A DNA stretch of 64,000 nt from Callipepla californica brunnescens (GCA_023055505.1 JALIRH010000043.1:3668001-3732000); one strand, 5' to 3'; positions 1-11,389 are shown, numbered from the stretch's first letter. The notes: generated by a model not told the origin, from the letters alone. Made by a program: numbers and translations.

Positions 1-640
1 TGGATTGGATGAATGCAGCATGGTGGATGGGGTGGAATGGGATGAAAGGGGTGCAGTTGTGTGGGCGGGATGGGATGGGTTGAAATTGAAGAGGTGGGAT
101 GGGACTGATGCAGTAGGATGGAATGAATGCAGTAGGGTGGGTGGGATGGGATGAAATGGGATGGAGTTGGAGGGGTGAGGTGGGAAGGAATGGGGTGGTT
201 GCAGTAGGATGGGTGGGACAGATTTAAAAGGAAAAGGATGGGCTGGATGCAGTAGGGTAGGGGAGATGGGATGGAATAGGATGGGATTGGATGGATGAGA
301 AGGGATTGGAGGTGGGTGAAGTAGGGTAGGTTAGAAGGGAAGTTTTGGAGTGGAATGGGAAGGTGATCAATGCAGTGGGGTCATGTGATGAGGTTGGGAT
401 GGGGTGGGCTGGGACAGGGCAGGATGATGGGATGAAGTGTGACGGGTTGGGTTGCAATGGGATGGGCTGAAGTGGAGCAAAGTGGGGCAACACAGGGTGG
501 GATGGGGCCAACTGGGACAGAATACAGTGGCACAGGACGAGCTGGGATGCCATAGGGTGGCACTGAATGGGACAAGGCAGGAGGGGATGGTTGGAATGGG
601 GCAGGATGGGGTGTGGTGGGGCAGTGTGGGATGGAGCTCT
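1..640. repeat. Degenerate GGGATGGGAT-type simple repeat upstream of the first visible paracaspase exon
   Basis: Purine-rich, diverged short tandem repeat built on GGGATGG, GGAATGG and TGCAGTAGG words, running up to the polypyrimidine tract and acceptor at 661-665. It must lie in an intron of the paracaspase gene, because the acceptor at 665 opens an internal Ig exon. No exon for the N-terminal death domain expected of MALT1-type proteins was seen here. Open frames on either strand are proline- or glycine-rich repeat translations. Confidence 0.85.
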
Positions 641-665
641 TGACCATCCCGGGCTCCTCCTGCAG

Positions 666-3600
666 TCCACGATGTGATCCGCATCACGGTGCAGCCGGAG
701 TCACAGGCAGTGGAGGAGGGGACGTGTGTGTCCCTGAGCTGCTGGGCCACCGGCCCGCCAGGGCTCACCTACCAGTGGTTCTGCGGAAAGCAGGAGGTGA
801 GGCCCACGTCCTCTCCCCTATACCCGCACCGGTGGGAGTGAGCATCCAGAGCCCAGCCCCTCTGTGCCATAGGTGGCTGGAGCCACAGCCCCGGAGCTGG
901 TGGTCGACACTGCTGCACCGCCGGGACCGCCCCACTGGTACATCTGCCGCGTGAGCTGTGGGGCCGCCTTCGCCTTCTCCAGGTGGGCTCACATCCAGGT
1001 GGAGAGGAGCGGCAGCCCCGAATCAGGTGGGCCCTAGGGTCTGTGGGGCGTTGCTCACCCGAAGGACTAAGAACGGCTCCTGTAGGGTACTGCTCCCATA
1101 TGGGACTGGGAATGGCTCCTGTAGGGCATCGTGACCGGGTGCTGATCGGCTGCCCTTCCCATCCGCAGCCAGTGGTTACTGCCCCAGCATGGCAGGGCTG
1201 CAGATCCTGCAGCAGCCGCGGCCGTGCCGCCTGGCCGAGGGGGACCCGCTGGTGCTGGAGTGCAGAGCCCTCGGGAACCCACCGCCACAGTACCAGTGGT
1301 TCAGGAACCGGCGCCCCGTGGAGGGTGCACGGGCACCCCGGCTCCAGGTACCATAGCCCCTTGTCTGGCACTGCATGGCACAGCGTGGCATGGCATGGGG
1401 CAGCACAGTGCGGTGTGGGGCAGCGTGGTGGCTCCAGCTCTCCACCCCCCGCAGGTGCAGCTGGTGACGACGGCGGAGCGGGGCACATACTCCTGTCGCG
1501 TGTTCAACCTCTTCCATGAGCTGTGGAGCCAGGAGGTGGATGTGGAGATTGGTGAGAGCAACATCCACACCCCACGTTCCCTGCCCTGCAGCACCCTGGG
1601 TGCTGCAAAGCCCCCCAGCCCCATAGCACCTGAGTTCCACCTTCTCCTGACTCCACTTTGCGCTGCCTCAGGCCCGCGGCTCTTTGCCTCCGGAGCCCCC
1701 TGGCAGGACGGGGATGGAGGTAGGTGCAGGCGGTGGCACTGTCCCTTCTTTATGCTCGAGGCCATTGCCACCACCTCTCCCTTTGCAGACTCCCCGGAGC
1801 CCGGCAGCCCCGAGCAGTTGTACGGTGAGATCCCATCCAGGGGGAGTGGGGGACCCTGCGGGGCTGTGACGCAGTGTGGGGCACTGGGGACAGCAGGATC
1901 ATCCCTCTGTGTCCCCATGTGTCCCTGCAGCCACCGACAAAGTGGCGCTGCTGGTGGGCAACATGCACTACGCGCACCACAAACACCTGCGGGCGCCGAT
2001 GGTGGACGTGCACGCGCTCGGCGCGCTGCTGCGACAGCTCGACTTCAAGGTGGTGTCACTGCTGGACCTGCGCCGGGACGAGATGCAGATGGCTGTCGAT
2101 GAGTTCCTGCTGCTCCTCGATAAAGGGGTCTACGGTGGGGCAGCTCCTGAGGGGCTGCGGGGCTCTCACGGAGGGGGGGTTTGGGGCTTGGGGACATGCG
2201 AGGTGGAGCGGGATGTGCCACCACCCCCTCTCCCACTGCAGGATTGCTGTACTATGCTGGACACGGCTATGAGAACTTTGGCACCAGCTTCATGGTGCCC
2301 ATCGATGCCCCCAGCTCCTACACCTCCGCCCACTGCCTGTGTGTGCAGCACGTGCTGCAGCGCATGCAGCAACGCCGCACCGGCCTCAACATCTTCCTGC
2401 TCGACATGTGCCGCAAGAGGTGACCCCCACCTGTCCCACCCGTGACTCTGTGGGTGTGCTGGGTGTCACCCCACGGGGCCCCGCAGCACTCAGGGGCTCT
2501 TCTATTACAGGAACCTCAATGACGACGTCATCCCGCAGGTTGGGGCGCTGGAGGTGACGGCCAACATCGTCTTTGGCTATGCCACGTGGGTCCCCAATCA
2601 TACATCCTGCTTGCTGTGGGGCCGGCAGGACACAACCCCCCTGGCCCAGAGCAGGGATGCGGTTCTGACATCTCAGCCCTATTAGCACTGCATTTTTCCC
2701 TGACGTATGAATGCGCTGTGACTCCACAGCACAGCTCCGGCCCCCTCAGGGTGCGGTCCTCTATGGGGTTGGGTGTGCTCATGGCTGTGCCGACCTCCTA
2801 GCAGCACCCAAAGGCTCAGAGCACCGATGCTCACCCAGAGCTCAGGGATTCCTGCAGCGTGGGGTGGGGGTCCCAGCACCAGAGCCCACCCTGCCCATCC
2901 CTGCAGGTGTGCAGATGCCGAAGCCTATGAGCTGAGCCAGGGTGAGCTCTCCAACGGCGTCTTCGTCACCTTCCTCAAGCGCTGGCTGCTGGAGGATGAG
3001 AAGATCACGGTGCTGCTGGACAAGGTGGCCGAGGGTGAGTGCCACACAGCGGGGTTCGAAAGGGCCACAATCCCCCCCCTCCGAGCCCACACTGTGCCTG
3101 GCCCCGCAGACATGGGCACGCTGGAGCTGACGCGGGGCCGCCAAGCTCTGGAGCTGCGCAGTAACCTGTCGGAGAGGCGGGCGCTGACCGACCCCATCCG
3201 CTCCTCGGGATGGGCTGAGACCTCCGCCAGGAACCTGCAGTGGGCAAAGGCTCACGGTGCGTGCCACCACCACCTCCCCCAGTGGGTGGGGATGGGAAGG
3301 GGACAGCCCCGAGGCACGGGGTGGGTGGCACGTGGCATCTGCAGTGCACCACCAGCCCCAAGGCTTCACACCGGGGCTGCCCCCGCTGTCACCCCCCGTG
3401 TCACCCTGAGCATCGTTGGGGATCAATGCGGTGTCACCATGCTGCTCGCTGTCCCCGCAGTCCTCCCGGAGTGCCGCCACCTCCGCTTCGACTGCGGCAT
3501 CACGGTGCAGCTGGGCTTCGCTGCCGAGTTCTCCAACATCATGATCATCTACACCCGCATCCTGGCCACCCCTGGGGACATCACTGAGTGTGTGGCCAAG

Positions 3601-4187
3601 CTCACCGACCTCCCCGAGGTGGGGTGGCACACCTGGAGGGGCAGCACTTTGGGAGGGGTGGGGGTCCCACAGTGCCATCCCCCATCCTGCCATCACCATC
3701 CCCTGTGGCAGGAGCTGGACGTGGACCTGAAGTGCACCAACCAGGAGAGCCCCGAGGAGCTGGGCAGCCCCTTGGTGCCCACCTGGAGTGCTACCTGTCC
3801 CTCCTGCTGCCTCTACAGCCGCCTCTGTGGGCTGCAGAGATTGCGGGTAAGAGCTGTGCCACACCAGGTGTGTATGTGGGGACACACACACACACGCAGA
3901 GCCCCCCCGTGCCCACCTTGTCGTGTCCCCCCCTGCAGCAGGAGCTGTCCTTCACCATGTGCCTGCAGTACCGCTACCGCGGCATGGCCGACTTCGTGGA
4001 GGAGCGGCGGGCGGTGAACGTGGGGCGGCCGCTCATCGCCAAACTCAACCTGAGCCCCCGGGACCCCGGCACGCTGCACACCTCGGGGGGGTCTGGCAGC
4101 CCCCTGTCCCCATCACCCCCTGGCAGCTGGGGGAATGGCCCCAAGGAGAACCTGACCTCTGTGGTGCCTGGATCGCATGGGGTGTAA
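666..4187 (+). CDS. MALT1-like paracaspase (type 1 paracaspase paralogue), 5' partial
   Basis: Cysteine protease of the paracaspase family; MALT1 cleaves after arginine and acts in CARD-BCL10 signalling to NF-kB. Exons: 666-796, 873-1026, 1169-1347, 1455-1551, 1672-1719, 1789-1824, 1931-2134, 2242-2419, 2511-2585, 2907-3034, 3110-3256, 3461-3618, 3712-3846, 3939-4187; all GT-AG and in frame, 638 visible residues. Order: Ig1 (about 1-90), Ig2 (100-185), caspase-like domain (215-430), Ig3 (about 450-590), short tail. Catalytic His290 lies in YYAGHGYENFG (codon 2262-2264) and Cys339 in LLDMCRKR (codon 2409-2411), 49 residues apart as in MALT1. The RNLQWAKAH motif before Ig3 is kept (W454). The tail is far shorter than in MALT1, so the distal TRAF6-binding segment is absent. 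The many differences from MALT1 and the RAX2/complexin neighbours indicate a paralogue (PCASP2/3 group) rather than MALT1. The start codon is outside the window. Confidence 0.9.
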
Positions 4188-4193
4188 GGGGGC

Positions 4194-4530
4194 AGCTCTG
4201 TGTACTGGGCACTGCCACCCCATGTACAGAGCAGTGCCACTGTACGTACAGAGCGCTGCCATCCCATTATATATAGGGCTGCGTCACCCCATATACAGAG
4301 CAGGGCCACCCCAACCTAGGACACTGTCACCCCACATAGAGGGCTGTGCCATCCCGTTATATATAGGCCCATGACACCCCATATGTAGGGCAGTCCCATG
4401 CACAGAGTAGTGCCACCCCACACACAGGACAGTGCCCGCTACGTGTCCCCCAGCAGGGCAGTGAACCCCATATTTAGGGTGGTACCATCCCATTTACAGG
4501 GCAATGCCAGCCCCGTGTCCCCTCGCAGAG
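4194..4530. repeat. Minisatellite abutting the paracaspase stop codon
   Basis: Diverged tandem units of roughly 20-25 bp of the form GTGCCACCCCATATACAGAG begin a few bases after the TAA at 4185-4187. The array therefore forms the start of the 3'UTR. No canonical AATAAA was noticed in the following few hundred bases, so the transcript end is unknown. Confidence 0.8.
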
Positions 4531-4959
4531 CGGTGCCACCCCATAGGGAGGAGCCCCCTGTGTCCCCCCTGTGGACACTGCCCCCCAGGTCCCCCAGCTG
4601 CTGTGGGGTGGGCAGGGGGGCAGGGCCAGGTGCCGCAGCTCAGCGAGGCGTCGCACCGGGGCGGGATTGGGCTCATTCAGGCCTAGGAGAAATAGAGAGA
4701 AATAAGCAGATTAGGGGGCAAATCCCACAGGGGGGGGACGGGCGAGGGGAGGTGGAGGGCTCCTGCGCGGTGGTGGGGGGCACAGATTTCAGGGGATGAT
4801 TGAAATCTGGGGGGTTGGGGGGGATGGAAGGATGCCTTTTTGCTCCGATGACGTGAGCCGGGGGTGCTCACTGCTGTGTGCCAATGCTCCGGAGCGGCCG
4901 TGGGGGCCCCTCGACCCAATTAGGGTGGGCCGTGGGGCAGCCCCCTCCCCGCCGCCCGC

Positions 4960-5600
4960 CCTTTGTTGGCCGAGGGGTGCCCGGGCGTCGCAGCGGGGTC
5001 GGCGCCAACCTCTGCCATTATGTCATGCGAAAAGCGCAGCCCCCATTCAGCGTGTCCCGTCCCCCGGATCAAACCCCATTACTTCCGCGGCCGTTGCTTC
5101 ATTATCTCCCGCGCCGAGCACGCCTCTGCCCGTGGCCCATTAGCTGGGCTGGGGGGCCGGGGGAGCATCGATTTTGCGTTTAATGGGTTGTTAAAGGTTT
5201 AATTATCGCTAACGAAGCAGACGAGCAGCAGCAGCCGGGGGACGGGGACGAGGAGCCGGGTCCCCACGGGGTCACCGCGGCCTGGACGGTGTCATCGCGG
5301 CGTCTCCCGCAAGACCCCCGGCCGTGGGCACAGCTCTGCCCCGTGTTCGGCCCCAGTACATCCCATGTGCAGAACCCCAAAGCCCCTCCGTGTGCCATCA
5401 TCCCCAACAGTGCCAACCACAGCCGTCCCCAGCTCCGTCTGGGGCACCTCACCACCGCCACTCTCCTGTCCCCACTCCCACTGGGACCGCGTGGGCCCCA
5501 CTGGGGTTACCCCCCCCCTTCCACCCGGCAATTACGGCAGCTTTGTGCCACCGGCACCGCTGGAGAGCAATTAGGGCCGGAGTGACGGCGGAGCAGATTC
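4960..5600. promoter_or_regulatory. Candidate cis-regulatory island between the paracaspase gene and RAX2
   Basis: Non-repetitive sequence between minisatellites, without coding potential that could be defended. It mixes GC-rich stretches with AT-rich homeodomain-type words: CCATTAGC near 5138, TTTAATGGG near 5180, TAATTA at 5200-5205 and CAATTA words near 5530 and 5570. The position just 3' of RAX2 and the contrast with flanking repeats suggest an enhancer. This is inference only. Confidence 0.35.
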
Positions 5601-6014
5601 CCCCTGACAAGCATGCGGGATGCGGGCCGGGCTCCGCTCACCCGTGCGTGGGGCCGGCGGTGTTTCCGTGCAGATGTGGATTTCTGCAGCCCGGAGCGGA
5701 GCGCGGCATCCCCGCTCTGCCCATCTCCCTGAAACAACAACAGCCCCCGGTTGTTCCCTACGAAACTAGAGTGTTCCTGTTGGTGCATTAAAAAAGAAAA
5801 AGGAAAAGAAATTCTTGATGATGATGATGATGATAATAGTAATAAAGGGGTGCGGGGACCCCCCCCAGGTCCTGCATGGCCGCACGGAGGCGGCTGTGAG
5901 TGCCCCCGCGCCGCTGTCCGCGGTGCTCAGTCCTGGGGGGCACGTCCCTGCTCCGGTCCTGCCGAGCACCCCGCCGTCCCCCCCCCCGGGCTCGGGAGCA
6001 GGGGGCAGCGTTCA

Positions 6015-8086
6015 TCAAATGGGCTGCCAGGTCTTGTCGATGGTCTGAATGTGCTCCTTGGCTTTCATGCGGAGCGAGGCGATGCTGGAGCTCCTCTGGT
6101 CGACGTCCTCCAGCGGGTACTTGTCCACAAAGGGGGTGCCGCACTGGTAGGGCGCGGGGGCCATGGGCTGCATGCCCTGTGCCATGCCCGGGGGGGTGTT
6201 GAGGAAGGAGTGCCCGCCGTAGGGGGGCTGCAGGGCCTGGGGGGCCCCCATGAAGCCGGGGATGCTGTGCACCGGAGTGGCGCTGGAGATGGGCGACGTC
6301 AGCCACGGGTCGAGGGGGAGGGAGTTGCTCATGGGCCCCACGTTGGCTGTCATGGGCGGCCGGTTGAAGGACAGCATGGGGGTGTCGTGGATCTTCATGG
6401 AGCTGGCCTCCATCTTCTCCTGCCGCCTCCACTTGGCTCGCCGGTTCTGGAACCAGACCTGCCGGGGGACAGTAAGAGTGATCCGGGGGTGCGCGCCCCA
6501 CGGCTGGTGGTCCCTCACAGCACGCTCCTCAGGGGCACCCCATGTGTCATGCCCTTGCAGGGTGACCCTCATGCCACGTCATAAGCAAGGTCCCCCATGA
6601 GCTTTGTCCCACATAGGGTGTCCCTTGTAGGGTGTCCCATGTCTTGAACACCCTGTAAGGTGACCCTTGTGCCATGCTATGCAAGACGTCCTACACAAGA
6701 TGCCCCATGAGCTTCGTCCCACATAGAGCGCCATTGTAGGCTGACCCTCATGCCGTGTCCTACACAAGATGCCCTATGGGCTTCGTCCCAAATAGGGTGA
6801 CCCTTGTAGGGTTTCCCATGTGCTGTATCCTCTGCAGGGTGGCCCTTGTGTCATGTCCTATGGAAGATGTCCTACACAAGATGCCCCATGAGCTTTGTCC
6901 CATGGAGAGTGTCCCTTGTGGGGTGTCCCACATGTTGTACCCCCTGTAGGGTGGTGACCCTTGTGCCACGTCCCATGTACGGTACCATGTCCTGTGTAAG
7001 ATGTCCTGCATGGTGTTCCACGTAGAGTGCTCAGTGTGCTGTGTCCCACGCGTGGTGGTGACACGGTGATGGTGAGGATGGGGTGGTGGTTGGGCTGATC
7101 TCAGCGCTCTGTCCAACCTTAATGATCCTGAGATTCAGTGACCCACATAGGGTGGCCCACGTGCCATGTCCTGTGCAAGACATGTCCCATGGAGAGTGCT
7201 CTGTGTGACACACACCATGCCAGGTGCCCCACATCCCATGCCCCAGGCGTGGTGCCTGTATGATGTGTCCCCCCTGTGCCGTGTCCTAAGTGGGGTGCCC
7301 CACGCGCTGTGCCCCGTGCAGGGTGCCCCATGCGGGGCGCCCCGTTGTGCCGTATCCCACGCGGGGTGCCCCATGCAGGGTGCCCCACACGGGGTGCTCC
7401 AAGCAGTGCGTCCCCTGCGCTGTGTCCCCCGTGGGGTGTCCTGAGCAAGGTGCCCCACGCGCTGTGTCCCCCACGGCTCCAGCAATCCCTGCTCTTTTGT
7501 CACTCCTGCTCTATTTGGCTTTCTCTCCCTTTGTTGTGCTTTCAGACCCGGTTGCTGGAGGGACTGTCACCGCCTGTGCTGGCAGCGGGGTCTGCTCCAG
7601 GCTGAGCCCCCACGCAGAGCAGGGCTTTGTGCCAAACTGCCCCGTGTCCCGGCTCCAGGAAACCTAAAATCCTGAATCCATGAGAATCTCAGGGCTTCCC
7701 TGGCCACGAGGAGCTGATGGCAGTGAGGAGCTGCTGAGGGTTGTCACCCTTCCTATGGGACCAAGGCAGGATGCAACCCCACACTCCCACCCTGACCCTG
7801 TGCTTTGTGCAGTGTGGGAACGGAGGTGCGGAGCTGTCCCTACCTGCACGCGGACCTCTGGCAGGTTGACCTTCATGGCCAGCTCCTCGCGGCTGTACAC
7901 GTCGGGGTAGTGGGACTTCTCGAAGGCGCGCTCCAGCTCGTGCAGCTGGTAGGTGGTGAAGGTGGTGCGGTTCCGACGGTGCTTCTTTTTGGGCTGCTCC
8001 TCCTCGGCGGCGGCCGGAGGGGTCCCCTCGCTGTCCCCCGGCTTCCGCAGCTCACCCAGGTCCCCCTCACACTTATTGAGGAACAT
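6015..8086 (-). CDS. RAX2: Retina and anterior neural fold homeobox 2
   Basis: Paired-type homeodomain transcription factor that acts in the nucleus in retinal progenitors and photoreceptors, binding TAAT-type sites. Coding exons 8086-7844 and 6458-6015 give 228 residues. The start MFLNKCEGD resembles the MFLS start of mammalian RAX2. The homeodomain begins near residue 35 after a [11 protein letters not shown] run. The intron splits it between residues VQ and [12 protein letters not shown], the usual place in paired-class homeoboxes. A C-terminal OAR motif ([14 protein letters not shown]) ends near residue 218, followed by WQPI and the stop. The protein is longer than human RAX2 and has no octapeptide before the homeodomain, which fits RAX2 (chicken RaxL) and not RAX. 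An acceptor-like CGCAG at 8095-8099, just upstream of the ATG, indicates a 5'UTR intron. Confidence 0.95.
6530..7480. repeat. Minisatellite filling the RAX2 homeobox intron
   Basis: Diverged tandem units of about 20-50 bp containing GTGTCCCATG, TGCCATGTCC and AGATGCCCCATGAGC words occupy most of the intron 6459-7843. Units change towards GGGTGCCCCACGCG after 7280. Long open frames on both strands here are translations of the repeat, not genes. Confidence 0.9.
7093..7141 (+). mobile_element. CR1 3'-end fragment inside the RAX2 intron
   Basis: The words GATCTCAGCGCTCTGTCCAACC and TTAATGATCCTGAGATTC match the typical 3' end of avian CR1 LINEs (CCAACC followed by ATGATTC repeats). It is a very short tail that interrupts the minisatellite. 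Confidence 0.5.
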
Positions 8087-8349
8087 CTCAGCTCCTGCGA
8101 GCGGATGGTGGGGTCAGGAGGGGTGTGGGGACAGCAGACCACCCCATGAATTCCATCTGGACGAGCAGATGGACAGGAGATGGGCCGTCCCTACAGCACT
8201 TCCATGGGGCCACCAGCTCTGAAAACCACTCAGGGGCAAGCAGAGCTGGTCAGGTCCATCCCCCCTCCCCGTTCCCACACTCTGTCCCATGAAACTGCCC
8301 CACATCACTGCAGGACCCCATTCCAACCCCCACAGGACGACCAGAGCAT

Positions 8350-8590
8350 GTGGATTGATCGCTGTGCGTGCAGGGCCCGGTGTGCAGTGTGCATAGCCAT
8401 GGACGCAGCGTGCACCATGCAGTGCCATGCAGTGCACAGAGCGCGGTGCAGTGCGTATGCAGTGTGCACCGTGTGTGTGTGCAGCAAACACAGCATCCGT
8501 GTGCACAGCACGTGCAGTGCACCCAACATCCGCTGCGTGTGCAGCTCTGTGCTTGTGCATGCAGCAAACACACGGGGTCCTCGTGCCCTG
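8350..8590. repeat. TGCA-rich tandem repeat upstream of RAX2
   Basis: Short diverged units of the GTGTGCAGTGCGCA type, made of GTGCAGTG, TGTGTGCAGC and CAGCAAACACA words. No coding signal is visible. It lies in the presumed 5' intron of RAX2. Confidence 0.7.
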
Positions 8591-8715
8591 GGTGACACCT
8601 CCCGGCCCCATTGTCCCGTGGGGTGCAGTGGGGTGCGATGCCCCGCTGTCACTGTACTGGGGTTGGGGATATGGGGAGGGCCCGGGACCCCCGCTGCCAT
8701 CCCACTCGCACTCAC

Positions 8716-8742
8716 CCGCTTCTCATTTGCGCAGCTCCGCAC
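8716..8742 (-). other. RAX2: Possible 27-nt 5'UTR exon of RAX2
   Basis: On the minus strand an acceptor-like CTTGCAG (8748-8743... ending at 8743) is followed by 27 nt and a strong donor GTGAGT starting at 8715. Spliced to the presumed acceptor before the RAX2 ATG (exon from 8094), it would place a short upstream ATG frame in the leader. Evidence is splice-site appearance only. RAX2 in other vertebrates has a non-coding first exon, so the real one may lie elsewhere. Confidence 0.25.
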
Positions 8743-9239
8743 CTGCAAGGAGAGGGGAGAGGGGTGAGCGGTGCTGGGCCCCGCAGGGTGAGGGGGATGG
8801 GGACACGTGGGGACGGGGAAGGTTGGGGCTGAGGGGTGAGGGTCAGGGCTGTGTACAGGACAGCCAAACCCATCCAGAAGGAAAGAAGGCCCCAAGAAAA
8901 CAGGGAGAGAAACCATCCTGTGGGACAGTTGCGTGGTGCCCCACTGCTGCCCGCCTCATCCCCAGAGGCATCACACTGCGTCCCCATGGCACCACGTCCC
9001 CCATGTTGCCCAGCAGGCAGCCCCTTGGGTGCTGGTGCCATCAGTGTCCCCTCACCCCATATGCTGCTGGTGGGCTCTGCGCTCCGTGCCCCGTACAACA
9101 CGCTCCCTCTGTGGACCCGAGGGCACCCGGGACGCGCAGCGGGGCGGTCTGGGGACACCCCCCACCCTCTGCCATGCCCCCACAGCACGGCACAGCCCCA
9201 TGCCCACCCCGCTCTGCTCTGAGCCTCCTCCCGCAGCAC

Positions 9240-9570
9240 TTTCTCCCGAATTCCCGCAGAACGGCGTTACCTGCTGGGCCCGATGCGGCTTTTCCAGGAG
9301 TATTTAACTTTGCCGGTCCCTCCTGGGAACCAAACAAGCGGCTCAACCTCACCAATCTTGCAGCTTGGCAGCCAAAGTTGCCTCTAGTCTTCTTATTTGT
9401 CACAGAACCGCCGCGCTAAGGCTCGGGAGAATCTTTATTTAGTGTTGCAGATGTCACCAAGGCCCCGCAGATTGGAAATGAGTCCAAAGGATTAAGACGA
9501 GGTTATTAATTGGAGGCCTTCCCCTTTAAGAATGATTGACAGTTACTTTCTGGACAAGTAATTGCTCTAA
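9240..9570. promoter_or_regulatory. Candidate RAX2 promoter/enhancer island
   Basis: Non-repetitive AT-richer sequence upstream of RAX2. It holds an exact TGATTGACAG (9533-9542), a decamer known as a PBX-MEIS/PREP site; GGATTA (9489-9494), an OTX/CRX-type core; and TAATTG homeodomain cores at 9507-9512 and 9559-9564. Flanking DNA is G-rich repeat. Function is inferred from motifs and from position 5' to RAX2. Confidence 0.45.
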
Positions 9571-9879
9571 ATGTCCCCCCAGCGCCGGGCGGGCCGGGGG
9601 GGCTGCGGGTGCACAAAGCCCCGCGCTGCCTTCCCCGCTCGGATTGTCTCCCCACAAAGGCGTCCTGCTGGAGTTTTCCTTGTAATCCCCTCATTATGGG
9701 AGAGGAAAAAGAATTAGAAACACGGGGCAAGGAGAAGAAAGGCGGGGGGGGGGGGGTGGGGGGGAGGGAGAGAAACAATTTCCTTTGGCTTTGCCAGCGC
9801 TGCGCAGCCGGGAATGGGGCTGCTCTGGGGATGCCATGGGGCTGCGTCCCCCATTGGAGGTGATGGGGTGGCCCCATGG

Positions 9880-10560
9880 CAGCATGTGGGGTCCCTTGGG
9901 ATGCTGAGTGTGTGGGGACACGTGTGATGTCTGTGGGTGTCACAGCAGGCAGTGGGATCAGCTTGGGAACCGTGGATGGGATCAGCTGTGGGTGTTACAC
10001 CAATCATGGGGGGGTGGGCATGGGGTCGAGCAACGGGACCGTCTTTGGATGTCACATCAAGCATGGGAACCAGCAATGGGGTCAGCTGTGGATGTCACAC
10101 CAGCCATAGGGACCAGCCATGAGTCCACCTGAGATGTCACACGAGCATGGGGTCTGGCTATAGGACCAGCTTGGGATGTCACATCAGGCATGGATGTCAC
10201 AGCAGACATGGGAACAAGTGATGGAACCAGCTGTGGATTTCACACCAGGCGTGGGGAGTGGGCACGGGGTGCAGCAGTGCGACCACCTGAGGATGTCACA
10301 GCAGGGATGGGGTCAGCAGCAGGGACTGCCCAGAGGTGTCACATCAGGTGTGGGGAGCGGGCACAGGGAGCAGTCCCGAGCACTGGGACCAGCCTGGAAT
10401 CCATCTGTGGGTTCTGCTGTGGATGTCACACCAGGCATGGGATCAGCTTGGGACCAGCCATGGGCACCAGCTACGGGACCATCTGTGCATGTCACATCAG
10501 CCATGGGGACCAGATAGGGAGGAACAGGTGTGGGGGACTGAGCACAGGGACAAGGGGTGG
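9880..10560. repeat. Minisatellite between RAX2 and the complexin gene
   Basis: Diverged units of about 25-60 bp built from GGATGTCACACCAGGCATGGG and GACCAGC words, tandem on the plus strand. Frames read through it (GMGSAVDVT-type) are repeat translations. 10560-11390 is less repetitive GC-rich DNA in which nothing could be recognised. Confidence 0.9.
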
Positions 10561-11389
10561 GCATGGGACAGAGCACAAGGACACACTATGGGGCTGTCTG
10601 TGGGGTCTGGCCACAGGCTGTGGGACGTGGATCCGTGGTGCAGACAGCCCCATGCCTGCAGTGCTGTGGGGCAGAAACATCGTGCTGCTGGGGGCCCCAA
10701 CCCGGTGGGGGTCGGGAGCACTGGGATGGGGTCTCTTCCCCTTCACCTCCAGGTGTCTGTGCTGCCCAACTGCTGCCAGGTTTCCCCTTTTTGCCCTCCG
10801 CTCCCTTTTACTTTCACCAAAAACCCTCTTCCTGCCACCTGCCACAGCTCTTGCCCACCATCTCGGCTTCCCCCCACCCCCTTCCTCTCCTCAGTGCGGT
10901 TCCTCTTTCAGATGCTGTATGGGTTTTTGGTCACCCCCCAGGCTCTGTACCACCCCATGGAAGTGCCACGAGCACTGGGCTCAGACCCCAAAGCCACTGT
11001 GTGTCACTGCCAGTGGGGGTGCACCACGACCCCCATCCCCCTGCGCTGCTGTAGGGTGGTGGGGACGTCCCCATGTTGGGGACCACGCACAGGGACACAG
11101 ACACCAGTGGGCACCTTGTGCCAACACCACCAATGGCAGCAAGAGGACATCCCCGCAGCACCACGGGGACGCGGCACACAGAGCTGTCCCAGGAGGACCC
11201 CCCCTCACCTCCAGAGCCTCTTGCAGACACCCAGGAGCTCCGGAGGGACCCAAAGCTCTCGGATCCCCCTCAGAACCGCTGTGTCCCCACCGGGACCACC
11301 CGTGGGCGGTTTTCAGTGCGGGCGCAGCCGCCCCAGCTGCCCGGATTTGGATTTACCCACCAGGGCCGTGTGTGCGGAGCCGGCCCCGC

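Noticed and set aside
2773..4017. 414-residue plus-strand frame through the paracaspase locus
   Set aside because: It reads exons and introns together in frame by chance in GC-rich DNA. The spliced exons with conserved motifs explain the real coding parts.
6530..7480. Minisatellites examined as possible CRISPR arrays or cysteine-rich genes
   Set aside because: Units are irregular and diverged with no spacers, the setting is a vertebrate intron, and the Cys/Pro-rich frames occur on both strands.
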